A DNA stretch of 64,000 nt from Aquibacillus rhizosphaerae (GTDB taxonomy: Bacteria > Bacillota > Bacilli > Bacillales > Amphibacillaceae), in contig NZ_JASTZU010000034.1 of the NCBI RefSeq assembly GCF_030282825.1, positions 124,001-188,000 on the forward strand, written 5' to 3'. The notes below the pieces were generated by a model that was not told where the DNA came from, did not search any database, and saw only the letters and a program-made list of their open reading frames with translations. A program made the position numbers and the translations under genes. Positions 35,345 through 44,760 of the stretch are shown here, piece by piece; the first letter of the stretch is position 1, and every line of letters starts with the position of its first letter.

Positions 35345-36397
35345 ATGAAAAAAAAGTACACATATATTATTTTGGCAGGGCTAGTCACAATCACTATCTG
35401 CCTCATTGTTGTAGGATTCTTGTTTAACAAGACAGAAAATGAAAAGCAGAATGGACTTACTGAATTTTTTGATGTATCTACTAAAGGTAAGGTTGCTTTT
35501 GTATCCTATACAGATGGCAGTCCAGAAATTTTCATCATGGAAGACGATCAATCACAATCAAAATCAGTTGTTTCGATGACGAATGAAAAGGTGATTTTAG
35601 ATGTTGCTTTTTCTAGTGATGGATCACAGCTTGCCTTTATTTCAAGTGAAAAAGAAAAAGAGAACGAAAATGAGAATTTATCTAGCGTTGTACATCTTTT
35701 AAATATAGAAACAAAAAAAATTCAAGAATTATTTACTGAAGAAACGCTAATTACAGAGTTGGAATTTTCTACAGATGATAATCTGTTCTATTTAAGTGCA
35801 GGAACATTTGAAAATTATTCACCAATCGCGAGTGAACGGCCGCATGATTTTGATATACATCATTATGATTTTGAGAATAAATCCAATTACAAAATAACGA
35901 ATTTGAAAAAGTATTCGATGGAATCACTTAAGGTATCTGCAGATGGATCTTCTGTTTACGTGCAAATGTTTGATGACGCAGATGCAGAAACAGCTGATGA
36001 TATTTTTGATGCACATCAACGTATTTTTCAAATTCCAGTAGATGATCCTGCGAATTTATCAGTTGTAAGTGATAAATCTAGAAATGAAGATATATATGAC
36101 TTTAGTTTTGTTCCAGGTACAAATACTATTATCTATCAATCTGTAGCCAAAACAGGGTCGGATGGTGTTTTTGAATATGAGTTATTCACCTATAATCAAG
36201 AAACGAATACAGAAGAACAACTTACTTTTTTAGGGGAGTATGTTAGTAATCCAGTGATAGGACCAGAGAATGATACGTTGTATTTTATTGTTGATAAACA
36301 ATTTGCTAAAGAAGATTCAGACTACAAACTTTATCGTTCCGATCTGGATGGTGAAAATGTAACTCCAATAAGTGTTTTTGAAACTAAAAAAGAGTGA
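35345..36397 (+). CDS. Membrane-anchored extracellular TolB-like beta-propeller protein
   Basis: A 350-residue protein with one N-terminal anchor (about residues 5-28, YIILAGLVTITICLIVVGFLF) and an extracytoplasmic domain. That domain has repeated TolB/WD40-like strands: GKVAFVSYTDGSPEIFIMEDD, VAFSSDGSQLAFISS, LKVSADGSSVYVQMFD and LYFIVDKQF. It starts at ATG 35345 (AGGAGTG upstream), 10 bases after the previous stop. As third gene of the PadR operon it may be the surface sensor or effector; this is inference. Confidence 0.78.
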   Translation: MKKKYTYIILAGLVTITICLIVVGFLFNKTENEKQNGLTEFFDVSTKGKVAFVSYTDGSPEIFIMEDDQSQSKSVVSMTNEKVILDVAFSSDGSQLAFISSEKEKENENENLSSVVHLLNIETKKIQELFTEETLITELEFSTDDNLFYLSAGTFENYSPIASERPHDFDIHHYDFENKSNYKITNLKKYSMESLKVSADGSSVYVQMFDDADAETADDIFDAHQRIFQIPVDDPANLSVVSDKSRNEDIYDFSFVPGTNTIIYQSVAKTGSDGVFEYELFTYNQETNTEEQLTFLGEYVSNPVIGPENDTLYFIVDKQFAKEDSDYKLYRSDLDGENVTPISVFETKKE

Positions 36398-36755
36398 ATA
36401 TGTTAAGTTAGTGCAAAAATTACTAATCCAGAGAAACGTACTCAAGCTATCCAGTGGTTTTACTGACAACAGTTAGCCTAACAAGATGATTCTGTGAGAT
36501 TATTTTTAGTCAAATGATTTAATTAACATCGTTTAATCAATTTCATAATACGAAATTTGTCGTCATCTACAACAATATATAGTTGGATAAAACCATTCCC
36601 AAACTATATAATGTCACAGATGACTGAATAAGGTAGTTATAAAATTGACTCAGTTACAAGTATATTAGCTATACATGAGGACAGATAAAATATAGTAAAA
36701 GAGATTAATGAACCTATAAGGCCATTAATCTCTTTTTTCGCATGTAACTGGAAAA
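36398..36755. other. Convergent intergenic region with bidirectional terminator
   Basis: About 300 AT-rich bases without an ORF, with an imperfect dyad TATATAGTTGG / CCCAAACTATATA near 36580-36610. Then comes a terminator at 36699-36738 (AGAGATTAATG / CATTAATCTCT with T6), shared by the PadR operon and the oxidoreductase gene. Confidence 0.6.
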
Positions 36756-37883
36756 CTATTTGACGCCTGGAAACCAGCCTGGGCTATTCACAATTGCATT
36801 CCATAATGGATTTGGTACAACAAGGCGGTCTTGTCCTTCCAAGTCTAAAAGCGTATCTATTTCAGACTCACGACCTTCTACTATTTTCCTAACCCAGTCA
36901 GGGTCGATGATAAGCTGTCTTCCTAATGCAATTAGCGGTGCTGTTTCCAAAGCTTTAAGCGCATCATCAGCTGTCTGGATGGAACCAACCCCAATAACAG
37001 GAACTCTATTGGATACTTTTTCTAAAACTAAATCCAAACGTGAACGGGTATCTTCTACACCACGTCTAGGTGCTGAATCAAATTCCATTAACGAAATATG
37101 AAGATAATCTAATTCTTTATCTGCCAATTGATCAACTAATTCAAGTGTATCTGCCATCGTAATTCCAGGAAGTGTTGGTTCTTCTGGTGAGAAACGGTAG
37201 CCTACAATAAATGGATTTTTAGCTTGTGTATCAACCACTCGTTTTACTTCATCAATAACTGCTAATGGGAAATTCATTCGTTTTTCTAGGCTTCCACCCC
37301 ATTGATCTTCTCTGCGATTAGAATGTGGTGAGAAAAACTGTTGAATCAAGTAGCCATTAGCTCCATGAATCTCCACACCATCAAAACCAGCTTCTATCGC
37401 ACGTCGGGTGGTCTCTCCGAAATCGCGGATAATTTGTTCAACTTCTTGTCCAGTAAGTGCCCTTGGAACAGGTCCTTGTTCATCACCTTGTTCTGCTGGA
37501 ACGGCGTTTGCACTGACGATGTCTTTATTTGGAACTAACTCTGGTGGGCACATACGTCCCCCGTGAAATATTTGCAAGATAGCAGTTGATCCTTCTTCTT
37601 TAATAGCGGATGCTAATTTTTGCAAACTTGGAATTATTTCATCACGGTCACCTGCGAATTCGCCAGGAAATCCTTTTCCGTTAGCAGAAACATTTGTACA
37701 TGCAGTAACGACCATACCGACGCCGTGAGAACGTCGACGATAGTAATTTACTTCCTCGTCGGTAACGAAACCATCTGCATCAGATGAAAAATTGGTCATT
37801 GGTGCCATGACGATTCTGTTTTTAAGTTGCAGGCCCCTTCGGAATTGAATAGATTCAAATAATGGGCTGTATTTTTTATTCAT
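36756..37883 (-). CDS. NADH:flavin oxidoreductase, Old Yellow Enzyme family
   Basis: A 375-residue FMN-dependent TIM-barrel ene-reductase. Signatures: FRRGLQLKNRIVMAPMTN at the N-terminus, ILQIFHGGRM, FDGVEIHGANGYLIQQFFSPHSNRREDQWGGS, and GVGSIQTADDA with LIALGRQLIIDPDW. The substrate pair is His-Asn (HGAN) as in classical OYEs, and the Cys found after PM in YqjM-type enzymes is Thr here. It should reduce activated C=C bonds; the physiological substrate is unknown. GGAGGCATCAAC precedes the ATG. It is a single-gene unit. Confidence 0.9.
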   Translation of the reverse strand: MNKKYSPLFESIQFRRGLQLKNRIVMAPMTNFSSDADGFVTDEEVNYYRRRSHGVGMVVTACTNVSANGKGFPGEFAGDRDEIIPSLQKLASAIKEEGSTAILQIFHGGRMCPPELVPNKDIVSANAVPAEQGDEQGPVPRALTGQEVEQIIRDFGETTRRAIEAGFDGVEIHGANGYLIQQFFSPHSNRREDQWGGSLEKRMNFPLAVIDEVKRVVDTQAKNPFIVGYRFSPEEPTLPGITMADTLELVDQLADKELDYLHISLMEFDSAPRRGVEDTRSRLDLVLEKVSNRVPVIGVGSIQTADDALKALETAPLIALGRQLIIDPDWVRKIVEGRESEIDTLLDLEGQDRLVVPNPLWNAIVNSPGWFPGVK

Positions 37884-38040
37884 GTTGATGCCTCCGTAGT
37901 TTTTGTAATCTGTAATGAACTAATTTATTAATATTTCAAAGGTTGTTCTTTACATATAAAAGCTATAATATGCTTGAAAAATAATATAGTCAAATAAACT
38001 GTTTTGTATAATGTGGAAAATCAGTCTGCAAAATAGTATA

Positions 38041-38069
38041 TTGACTTTAGTTAGATAATCTATTATAGT
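38041..38069 (+). promoter_or_regulatory. Sigma-A promoter of the thrS leader
   Basis: TTGACT (38041-38046), 17 bases, TATAGT (38064-38069). The expected start is about 38076, roughly 20 bases before the first T-box stem I. Confidence 0.75.
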
Positions 38070-38091
38070 AATTAGAAATTTATAATTAAGC

Positions 38092-38342
38092 GATGAAGAG
38101 GATATGAGTTTTTCTAAGCGGTTTAAAGAGAGGGAAAGTCTTGGCTGAAAACTTCCTAAACATAGCAGAAAAATCTTACCACCTTAGAGTAGTATTGGTG
38201 AAATGAGTAATCAATACCGTAGCTGCTACGATACAGCAATCTGAAGCCGCCACGTATTATTCATTTGGTGGGAAATTGGGTGGAACCACGAACAACACAC
38301 GCTCGTCCCTTATACCTGGGATGATTGTGTGTTTTTTTAATG
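38092..38342 (+). ncRNA. T-box leader 1 (Thr-responsive)
   Basis: A complete T-box element: the stem I AGAGAGGGAAAG region, a specifier region containing ACC (Thr) at about 38178-38183 in CTTACCACCTTAG, and the conserved TTGGGTGGAACCACG T-box sequence (38276-38290). A Rho-independent terminator follows (ACACACGCTCGTCCC with GGGATGATTGTGTGT and T7). Uncharged tRNA-Thr would stabilise the antiterminator and allow read-through. Confidence 0.9.
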
Positions 38343-38351
38343 AAATAAAAT

Positions 38352-38612
38352 GCGATGATAAGGACAATTGTTTTTCTAAGCGGTTCAAAGAGAGGGAAGT
38401 CTAGGCTGAAAACTTCCTAACATAGCAGAAGAACTTACCACCTTAGAGCAGTATTGGTGAAAGGAATTCATTAGCCAAATACCGTAGAAGCAACGATACA
38501 GCTTAAACGAAGCCATTACGCGTAAATAGTAAGTGTGATGGGAAGTTGGGTGGAACCACGGGTTTATGAGACACTCGTCCCTCTTAAATAGAGGGATGGG
38601 TGTGTTTTTTTG
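38352..38612 (+). ncRNA. T-box leader 2 (Thr-responsive), tandem to the first
   Basis: A second full T-box, clearly duplicated from the first: TTTTTCTAAGCGGTTCAAAG, AGAGGGAAG.CT.GGCTGAAA, the same CTTACCACCTTAGAG specifier region (38434-38448), T-box TTGGGTGGAACCACG (38546-38560), and terminator (ACACTCGTCCCTC / GAGGGATGGGTGTGT, T7) ending at 38611. Both must be antiterminated for thrS expression, so the response should be steeper and more tightly shut off. Confidence 0.9.
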
Positions 38613-38647
38613 TTTTTATAAAATTTTTTTAAGAGGAGTGAACGAGG

Positions 38648-40564
38648 ATGAGTATGCAAGAAATAGTTATTAAGTTTCCTGATGGGACAGAAAAAAAGTA
38701 TGAAAAAGGTATTTCATTAAAAGAAATCGCCGAGTCAATTAGTCCAAGTCTAAAAAAGAAATCAGTTGCTGGAAAGGTAAATGGTTCATTGTATGACTTG
38801 GAACGTTGCATTGATGAAAACGCGGCAATTGAGTTATATGATCTTAAATCTGCAGTGGGAATTGAGGTTATGAGACATACAACAGCCCACGTGCTAGCCC
38901 AAGCCGTTAAACGTATTTATGGTGAAGTTCACATGGGTGTTGGCCCAGTTATATCAAACGGTTTTTATTATGACTTTGATTTGGATAAAAACATTGCTGT
39001 TGATGATCTTGCGATGATTGAAAAGGAAATGAATAAAATCATTTCTGAAAATTTTGAGATGAAGCGTGTAGAATTAACACGTCAAGAGGCAATAGCGTTA
39101 TTTCAAAGTGATCCATTAAAATTGGAATTGTTGAATGAGATTGCTTCTGGAGAAGTCATTACAGCTTATTTTCAAGGTGATTTTGTAGATCTGTGTCGAG
39201 GCCCACATTTACCTGCAACTCGATTCATCAAATCATTTAAACTTACACATGTATCTGGTGCATACTGGCGTGGTGATAGTAATAACAAAATGCTTCAACG
39301 AGTATATGGTGTTGCATTTGCAACAAAACAGGAACTCGATGAACATTTTCATTTCCTAGAAGAAGCGGAAAAGAGAAACCACCGCAACTTAGGACAGGAG
39401 TTAGATCTATTTATGTTTTCGGAGGAAGCCCCTGGAATGCCTTTTTATTTGGCGAACGGTCAAATCATTCGAAATGAGTTAGAATCGTTTCTAAGAAAAT
39501 TGCAAAATCTCTATGATTACAAAGAGGTCCGTACACCGATGATGATGAATGAGAGACTTTGGAAACAATCGGGTCATTGGGATCACTATAAAGAAAATAT
39601 GTATTTTTCTAATGTAGACAATCAAAATTTCGCATTAAAACCAATGAATTGTCCTGGACATATGCTGATTTTTAAAGATAAGCTTCATTCTTATCGAGAT
39701 CTGCCGATAAGGATGGCGGAGTTTGGTCAAGTTCATCGTCATGAATTCAGCGGTGCATTGAACGGAATGTTACGAGTGAGAACATTTTGTCAGGATGATG
39801 CGCACATTTTTGTAACTCCAGATCAAATAGAGGATGAGATTACTTCGGCACTACAATTAATTGATTATGTGTATCGTACTTTTGGCTTTGAATATGACGT
39901 GGAGATTTCGACAAGACCGGATGATTTTATGGGCGATATAGCACTATGGGATAAAGCGGAGGGCGCTTTAAAGAATGTCTTAAATAAGCTTAACTATCCA
40001 TTCCATATAAATGAAGGTGATGGGGCATTTTATGGCCCTAAAATTGATATTCATATTCAGGATGCACTAAAGAGAAGTCACCAGTGTGCAACTGTGCAAT
40101 TAGATTTCCAAATGCCAGAAAAATTTGATTTAACTTATATTGATGAAGAGAACAAGCGAGTTAGACCTGTTGTCATTCACCGTGCAGTATTTGGCTCCAT
40201 CGACCGGTTTTTAGGGATTTTAATTGAACATTTTGGTGGAGCTTTTCCAGCTTGGTTAGCGCCTGTTCAAGTAAAAGTAATTGCTATATCTAATCAAGCG
40301 CATAGTGATTATGTGAAAGAGGTTACTACTCTTTTAAAGCAAGAGGAATATAGAGTTGAATATGATTTGCGCGAACAAAAACTAGGCTATAAAATTAGAG
40401 AAGCCCAGATTAGGAAGATTCCGTACATTCTTGTGGTAGGAGATAAAGAACTTGAGAATAGAACTGTAAATGTGAGGCAGTATGGCAAAGGAGAGTCACA
40501 TCAAGTGACACTTGATTCATTTATTTTTAACTTGAAACAACAAGTGGAAAATAGAAATATTTAA
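38648..40564 (+). CDS. thrS: Threonine--tRNA ligase
   Basis: A class II synthetase of 638 residues charging tRNA-Thr. Order: TGS domain (1-62), editing domain with HTTAHVLAQAV and HVSGAYWRGD, catalytic domain with the zinc Cys in ALKPMNCPGHMLIFK, motif 2 region FGQVHRHEFSGALNGMLRVR, and motif 3 PVVIHRAVFGSIDRFLGILIEH. The C-terminal anticodon-binding domain has PVQVKVIAISNQAH. ATG 38648 has AAGAGGAG eight bases upstream; ATG 38654 with GAGG is an alternative. Expression is governed by two T-boxes upstream. Confidence 0.96.
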   Translation: MSMQEIVIKFPDGTEKKYEKGISLKEIAESISPSLKKKSVAGKVNGSLYDLERCIDENAAIELYDLKSAVGIEVMRHTTAHVLAQAVKRIYGEVHMGVGPVISNGFYYDFDLDKNIAVDDLAMIEKEMNKIISENFEMKRVELTRQEAIALFQSDPLKLELLNEIASGEVITAYFQGDFVDLCRGPHLPATRFIKSFKLTHVSGAYWRGDSNNKMLQRVYGVAFATKQELDEHFHFLEEAEKRNHRNLGQELDLFMFSEEAPGMPFYLANGQIIRNELESFLRKLQNLYDYKEVRTPMMMNERLWKQSGHWDHYKENMYFSNVDNQNFALKPMNCPGHMLIFKDKLHSYRDLPIRMAEFGQVHRHEFSGALNGMLRVRTFCQDDAHIFVTPDQIEDEITSALQLIDYVYRTFGFEYDVEISTRPDDFMGDIALWDKAEGALKNVLNKLNYPFHINEGDGAFYGPKIDIHIQDALKRSHQCATVQLDFQMPEKFDLTYIDEENKRVRPVVIHRAVFGSIDRFLGILIEHFGGAFPAWLAPVQVKVIAISNQAHSDYVKEVTTLLKQEEYRVEYDLREQKLGYKIREAQIRKIPYILVVGDKELENRTVNVRQYGKGESHQVTLDSFIFNLKQQVENRNI

Positions 40565-40578
40565 ACTAATGGATAACA

Positions 40579-40614
40579 AGGAAACGAGTGTCTATATTGA
40601 CACTCGTTTCCTAT
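40579..40614. terminator. Terminator between convergent thrS and lactate permease genes
   Basis: A perfect AGGAAACGAGTGTC / GACACTCGTTTCCT stem with a six-base loop; the T tracts on both sides are weak (ATATTGTTTTATT). Confidence 0.7.
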
Positions 40615-40627
40615 ATTGTTTTATTAA

Positions 40628-42268
40628 CTACAATAACAAAAATCCAATAATTCCAGCTAGTGTCGCATAGAAAATCATGGGTATTAACGTCATCCGAATG
40701 ATCGTACCTTCTTTTCCAACTAAGTTGACCACGGAAGCTGCAGCTACAACATTTAAAACACAGATCATATTTCCTGAATTTGCGCCAAGTACTTGGAGTG
40801 CGAGAATAACTTGGTGGTTTACTCCAATTTGGTCGGCAACGCTAAATTGAAACAATGAAAACATCATGCTACTAAAAGTTGCACTACCTGAAATGAAAGA
40901 GCCAAGTGCACCGATAAAAGGGGCAACCATTGGCCAGTTATCTCCAACTGCATTGGAAACATAAGTTGCTAACTCCATAGGCATACTCATTAAACCAGTA
41001 TCGTTTACTCCAGAATTAATAAAAATTCTTACCATGGGCACAGCAGTTCCAAGTGCAATAACACTCCCCACCATTGTTTTTGAAGATGTTGTAATTGTTT
41101 CTATCACTTTCGCTCTGTTCATCCTATGTAAAAAGATGGTGATAATAATAACTACTACAAAGATTGAACCAGGTAAGTACAGCGGTTGAAAGAAAGTACT
41201 AATTTTTGTTCCGAGAATCGACCCCCAGCCGACTTCTACAGACTGTAGTAAACCTTTTAATGGAAGAACATCAATTCTTGTAAGTACTAATAAAATGGCT
41301 ACAATCATATAAGGAAGCCATGCAAGCCACAATGGCATGATTTTCTGATTGCTTACATCAATATCGATAGGTGTTTGTGCATTCGGTGCAAAATCCCACG
41401 TTTCTTTTGGTAAAAGAAAGCCCTTTTTAGCAGCGGGAACTACGATTGCAAGTCCAACTAGCCCACCAATAATGGATGGAAATTCAGGTCCGAGCAGAGT
41501 AGCAACTAAAAATGCAGGAACGGTAAAACTTAGACCTGCAAAGACGGCAAATGGAAAGATTTGTAGTCCTTCTTTCCACGAACGATTTTCTCCGAAAAAA
41601 CGAGTAAGCATACATACAATGATAACCGGTATAAATGTTCCAATGAATAAATCAATAAACACTGCAGTACTAGCAACTTCTTGTAAATAGTCATTAATTG
41701 ATTGGTCACCTATTCCGGATTGAACAATACCAGCTAAAGAGGAGCCTTCATTCAGACCCTGCTTCACTCCAACAATCATCGGTGTCCCGACTGCACCAAA
41801 TGAAACTGAAGAACTGTCTGCAATAAGTGCTAAAGAAACAGCTGCAAGAGGTGGGAAACCAAGAGCTACAAGCAGAGGTGCACCAATAGCAGCTGGTGTA
41901 CCAAATCCAGCGGCTCCTTCAATAAAAGAACCAAACAACCAGGCAATAATAATAAGTTGAACTCTTCTGTCATTAGAAATTTTTGAAAAACCATTACGAA
42001 TCGAGTCTAGAGCACCACTTTTGGAAAGTGTGTTTAATAACAGGATTGCACCAAAAACAATCCAAAGAATCGATATAGCAACAATAATCCCTTCAATGGA
42101 AGCGGCTAGAACTTGAACAATAGGAATCTTCCAGATGAATAAAGCTAATAAGGCTGTTGCCAAAAAGCTAATCGGCATCGCTTTTGTTGCTGGCATCCTT
42201 AAAACGACTAAAAAAATAAAAACAGATAAAATTGGGGTTAAAGCAGTAATGAATTCGAGAATATTGAT
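40628..42268 (-). CDS. L-lactate permease (LctP/LutP family), apparent AUC start
   Basis: A secondary lactate transporter with about 12-14 transmembrane helices. Family signatures include [44 protein letters not shown] and [21 protein letters not shown]. Homology to the family N-terminus ([26 protein letters not shown]) extends 24 codons upstream of the only canonical start (ATG 42196), which itself lacks a spaced ribosome binding site. No ATG, GTG or TTG exists between that ATG and the upstream stop. AAAGGAGG lies seven bases before an ATC at 42268. I therefore place the start there, giving 546 residues. If the start is really 42196, the first helix is lost. Confidence 0.8.
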   Translation of the reverse strand: MNILEFITALTPILSVFIFLVVLRMPATKAMPISFLATALLALFIWKIPIVQVLAASIEGIIVAISILWIVFGAILLLNTLSKSGALDSIRNGFSKISNDRRVQLIIIAWLFGSFIEGAAGFGTPAAIGAPLLVALGFPPLAAVSLALIADSSSVSFGAVGTPMIVGVKQGLNEGSSLAGIVQSGIGDQSINDYLQEVASTAVFIDLFIGTFIPVIIVCMLTRFFGENRSWKEGLQIFPFAVFAGLSFTVPAFLVATLLGPEFPSIIGGLVGLAIVVPAAKKGFLLPKETWDFAPNAQTPIDIDVSNQKIMPLWLAWLPYMIVAILLVLTRIDVLPLKGLLQSVEVGWGSILGTKISTFFQPLYLPGSIFVVVIIITIFLHRMNRAKVIETITTSSKTMVGSVIALGTAVPMVRIFINSGVNDTGLMSMPMELATYVSNAVGDNWPMVAPFIGALGSFISGSATFSSMMFSLFQFSVADQIGVNHQVILALQVLGANSGNMICVLNVVAAASVVNLVGKEGTIIRMTLIPMIFYATLAGIIGFLLL

Positions 42269-42411
42269 ACTTTTTCCTCCTTTATGAAATCTTTTTTAGT
42301 AGTTATAATCAATATAACATAAACTATTATTTACAAATACTAACAAACAAAAGTAGTGAGTTTTGTTATAATCAAAGAAACTTATTAAAACAAAAAAGGA
42401 ATGAATTTCTG

Positions 42412-43167
42412 ATGGATAGCGATAGGCCTCCATATATAAGAGCTATGAAACTAAAACGAGACGAAATAGCTTCCTTTAAAGATTATCCGTTTAATATTCC
42501 CGCATTAAAAAAATTATATGACCTTTCCTTCCATGCAAAGGTCACATATATTGTCGGAGAAAATGGTATGGGTAAATCAACTTTATTAGAGGCAATCGCT
42601 GTGGCTTCTGGTTTTAACCCTGAAGGGGGAAGTTTTAATTTTAATTTTTCTACAAGAGAATCCCACTCCGATTTAGAAAGCTTTATTAGAATCGTCAAAA
42701 GTGGAGAAAGGCCAAAAGACGGTTTTTTCCTGCGCGCAGAGACGTTTTATAATTTAGCAACAAATATTGAGGAGCTAGATAAACAGGGTAGCGGAAAACG
42801 AATTATCGATTCTTATGGCGGAAAGTCTTTACATGAACAATCCCATGGAGAATCTTTCTTTTCTGCATTTATTAACCGTTTTTCTGGAAATGGAATGTAT
42901 ATCTTGGATGAGCCTGAAGCAGCTTTATCGCCGTTAAGACAGCTATCTATGCTAGCAAGAATCGATGAATTAGTGAAACAACAATCACAGTTTATTATCG
43001 CCACACATTCACCAATCGTCATGGCCTATCCAAACGCTAAAATTCTTCAGCTAACCGCAGATGGTATCATGGAATTACAATTGGAAGAAACACATCACTA
43101 TACGTTCATGAAGCAGTTTTTTGAAGATAAGGACAGAATGTTATATCATCTGTTTAATAAAGACTGA
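42412..43167 (+). CDS. Stand-alone AAA/ABC-type ATPase
   Basis: A 251-residue soluble ATPase of the SMC/Rad50-like ABC class (AAA_15/AAA_21-like). Walker A is VGENGMGKSTLLEAIA (about residue 48), the signature-like HGESFFSAFINRF, Walker B MYILDEPEAALSP, and the switch His in FIIATHSPIVMA. No membrane partner gene is adjacent, and the length matches the widespread family of small orphan AAA ATPases. The GTG/ATG choice is settled by homology beginning before PPYIRAMKLKRDEI. The function is unknown. Confidence 0.85.
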   Translation: MDSDRPPYIRAMKLKRDEIASFKDYPFNIPALKKLYDLSFHAKVTYIVGENGMGKSTLLEAIAVASGFNPEGGSFNFNFSTRESHSDLESFIRIVKSGERPKDGFFLRAETFYNLATNIEELDKQGSGKRIIDSYGGKSLHEQSHGESFFSAFINRFSGNGMYILDEPEAALSPLRQLSMLARIDELVKQQSQFIIATHSPIVMAYPNAKILQLTADGIMELQLEETHHYTFMKQFFEDKDRMLYHLFNKD

Positions 43168-43269
43168 ACATAGGAAATTAAGTTGTCCTGCGCTTTTCTT
43201 TTTAGTTGTTTGCTTTTTTTATTAACGATAAAATAATTATATTGCTTTATAAAGAAGGGAAGTTTTATT

Positions 43270-44325
43270 TTGAGTACCTATCCAAATGTAAAAGAAACAA
43301 AAGAACTAATTCAAGAGTTAGTGTCGATTCCCAGTCCATCAGGTAATACAAAGAAAGTGATTCAATTTGTTGATAACTATTTAAAAAAACTCAATGTAAA
43401 AACGGAATACAATAGAAAAGGGGCATTGATTGCAACTTTACCTGGAACAAATCAAAACGAACATCGTATGCTTACTGCTCACGTTGATACACTTGGTGCC
43501 ATTGTTAAAGAAGTTAAATCAAATGGTCGACTTCGCCTTGATTTAATCGGTGGTTTTAATTATAACTCGATTGAGGGAGAATACTGTGAAATTCAAACGT
43601 CAAGTGGAGACGTATTCACTGGAACGATATTAATGCACCAAACATCTGTACATGTATATAAAGATGCTGGAAAAGCAGAGCGTAATCAAGAAAATATCGA
43701 GGTTCGTATTGACGCAAAAGTGGAGAATGCCGAAGAGGTTAGATTGCTAGGTATTGAAGTTGGAGATTTTGTATCATTTGATTCTCGTGTGCAAATTACA
43801 GACAATGGCTTCATAAAATCACGTCATTTAGATGATAAGGCGAGCGTAGCTATATTATTGCAATTGATTAAAAGAATGAAACAAGAAAACATTACATTAC
43901 CCTACACAACACATTTCCTAATCTCTAATAATGAAGAAATAGGCTATGGTGGTAACTCCAACATTACTCCAGAAACAGTGGAATACCTCGCCGTAGATAT
44001 GGGGGCAATGGGTGATGGACAATCTACAGATGAATATACAGTATCTATTTGTGCAAAAGATTCAAGTGGGCCATATCACTATGAATTAAGGAAGCATCTC
44101 GTTGAACTTGCTCAAACAAATGAGATTGGTTATAAGCTAGACATCTATCCGTATTACGGTTCAGATGCTTCGGCAGCAATTCGTGCTGGACATGATATTA
44201 TTCATGGTTTGATTGGACCAGGAATTGATTCCTCACATGCTTACGAACGCACACATGAATCATCTTTAGAGCAAACAGAGCAGTTACTCTATTATTACTT
44301 ACAATCAAATATCGTTCCATATTAA
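43270..44325 (+). CDS. M42-family metallopeptidase (glutamyl aminopeptidase/endoglucanase-like)
   Basis: A 351-residue dizinc aminopeptidase. Metal and catalytic motifs: LTAHVDTLGA (His-x-Asp), SRHLDDKASVA (bridging Asp), ISNNEEIGYGGN (general base Glu and metal Glu), LAVDMGAMG (Asp ligand), and SSHAYERTH near the C-terminus (last His ligand). These proteins form large tetrahedral complexes that digest peptides. The start is TTG 43270 with AAGAAGGGA upstream. A strong terminator follows. Confidence 0.88.
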   Translation: MSTYPNVKETKELIQELVSIPSPSGNTKKVIQFVDNYLKKLNVKTEYNRKGALIATLPGTNQNEHRMLTAHVDTLGAIVKEVKSNGRLRLDLIGGFNYNSIEGEYCEIQTSSGDVFTGTILMHQTSVHVYKDAGKAERNQENIEVRIDAKVENAEEVRLLGIEVGDFVSFDSRVQITDNGFIKSRHLDDKASVAILLQLIKRMKQENITLPYTTHFLISNNEEIGYGGNSNITPETVEYLAVDMGAMGDGQSTDEYTVSICAKDSSGPYHYELRKHLVELAQTNEIGYKLDIYPYYGSDASAAIRAGHDIIHGLIGPGIDSSHAYERTHESSLEQTEQLLYYYLQSNIVPY

Positions 44326-44351
44326 TTTTTGATAAAAGCATATGTTTATGG

Positions 44352-44382
44352 AGACCAAATCACAGTGATTTGGTCTTTTTTG
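44352..44382 (+). terminator. Terminator after the M42 peptidase gene
   Basis: AGACCAAATCAC and GTGATTTGGTCT form a near-perfect palindrome around one A, followed by TTTTT. Confidence 0.88.
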
Positions 44383-44760
44383 TATATGTTATGTTGGGGT
44401 TATATAAGGTGGAAATTGATATATTATTTCATTGTTTGTTATGTTTTTCCATGGTGTTAAACACGATATAATTTGTTGCTTTATGATACAATCGATAAGA
44501 ATTAATTTTAAAATATACTATTTTCTAAAAGAATAATGTTAACGAAAAAAATCAAGAATCCGGCGCAAGTGCTTAATTAATCACTTCGTTTTCGTCAACT
44601 TACGCTACACCACCAGTCACTTTGAGGAAAAAAAGTAAAAAATAACCATACAGTTACATCGGAATTTCTATCCGATTTTGTAGGCTGAGATTATATTTTT
44701 AAATAAAAATAGATGGTGAAGCCCTATATTTATCAGTGGTTAGTAGGAGGGGCAAGGCAG
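44383..44760 (+). other. Intergenic region upstream of the SNF2 helicase gene
   Basis: About 380 bases. A near-perfect 20-bp dyad AAGTGCTTAATTAATCACTT is at 44567-44586. A small hairpin (ATCGGA / TCCGAT, 44658-44676) is followed by a short T run. A TATAAT-like box lies near 44466. No ORF with a ribosome binding site is seen. Confidence 0.35.
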
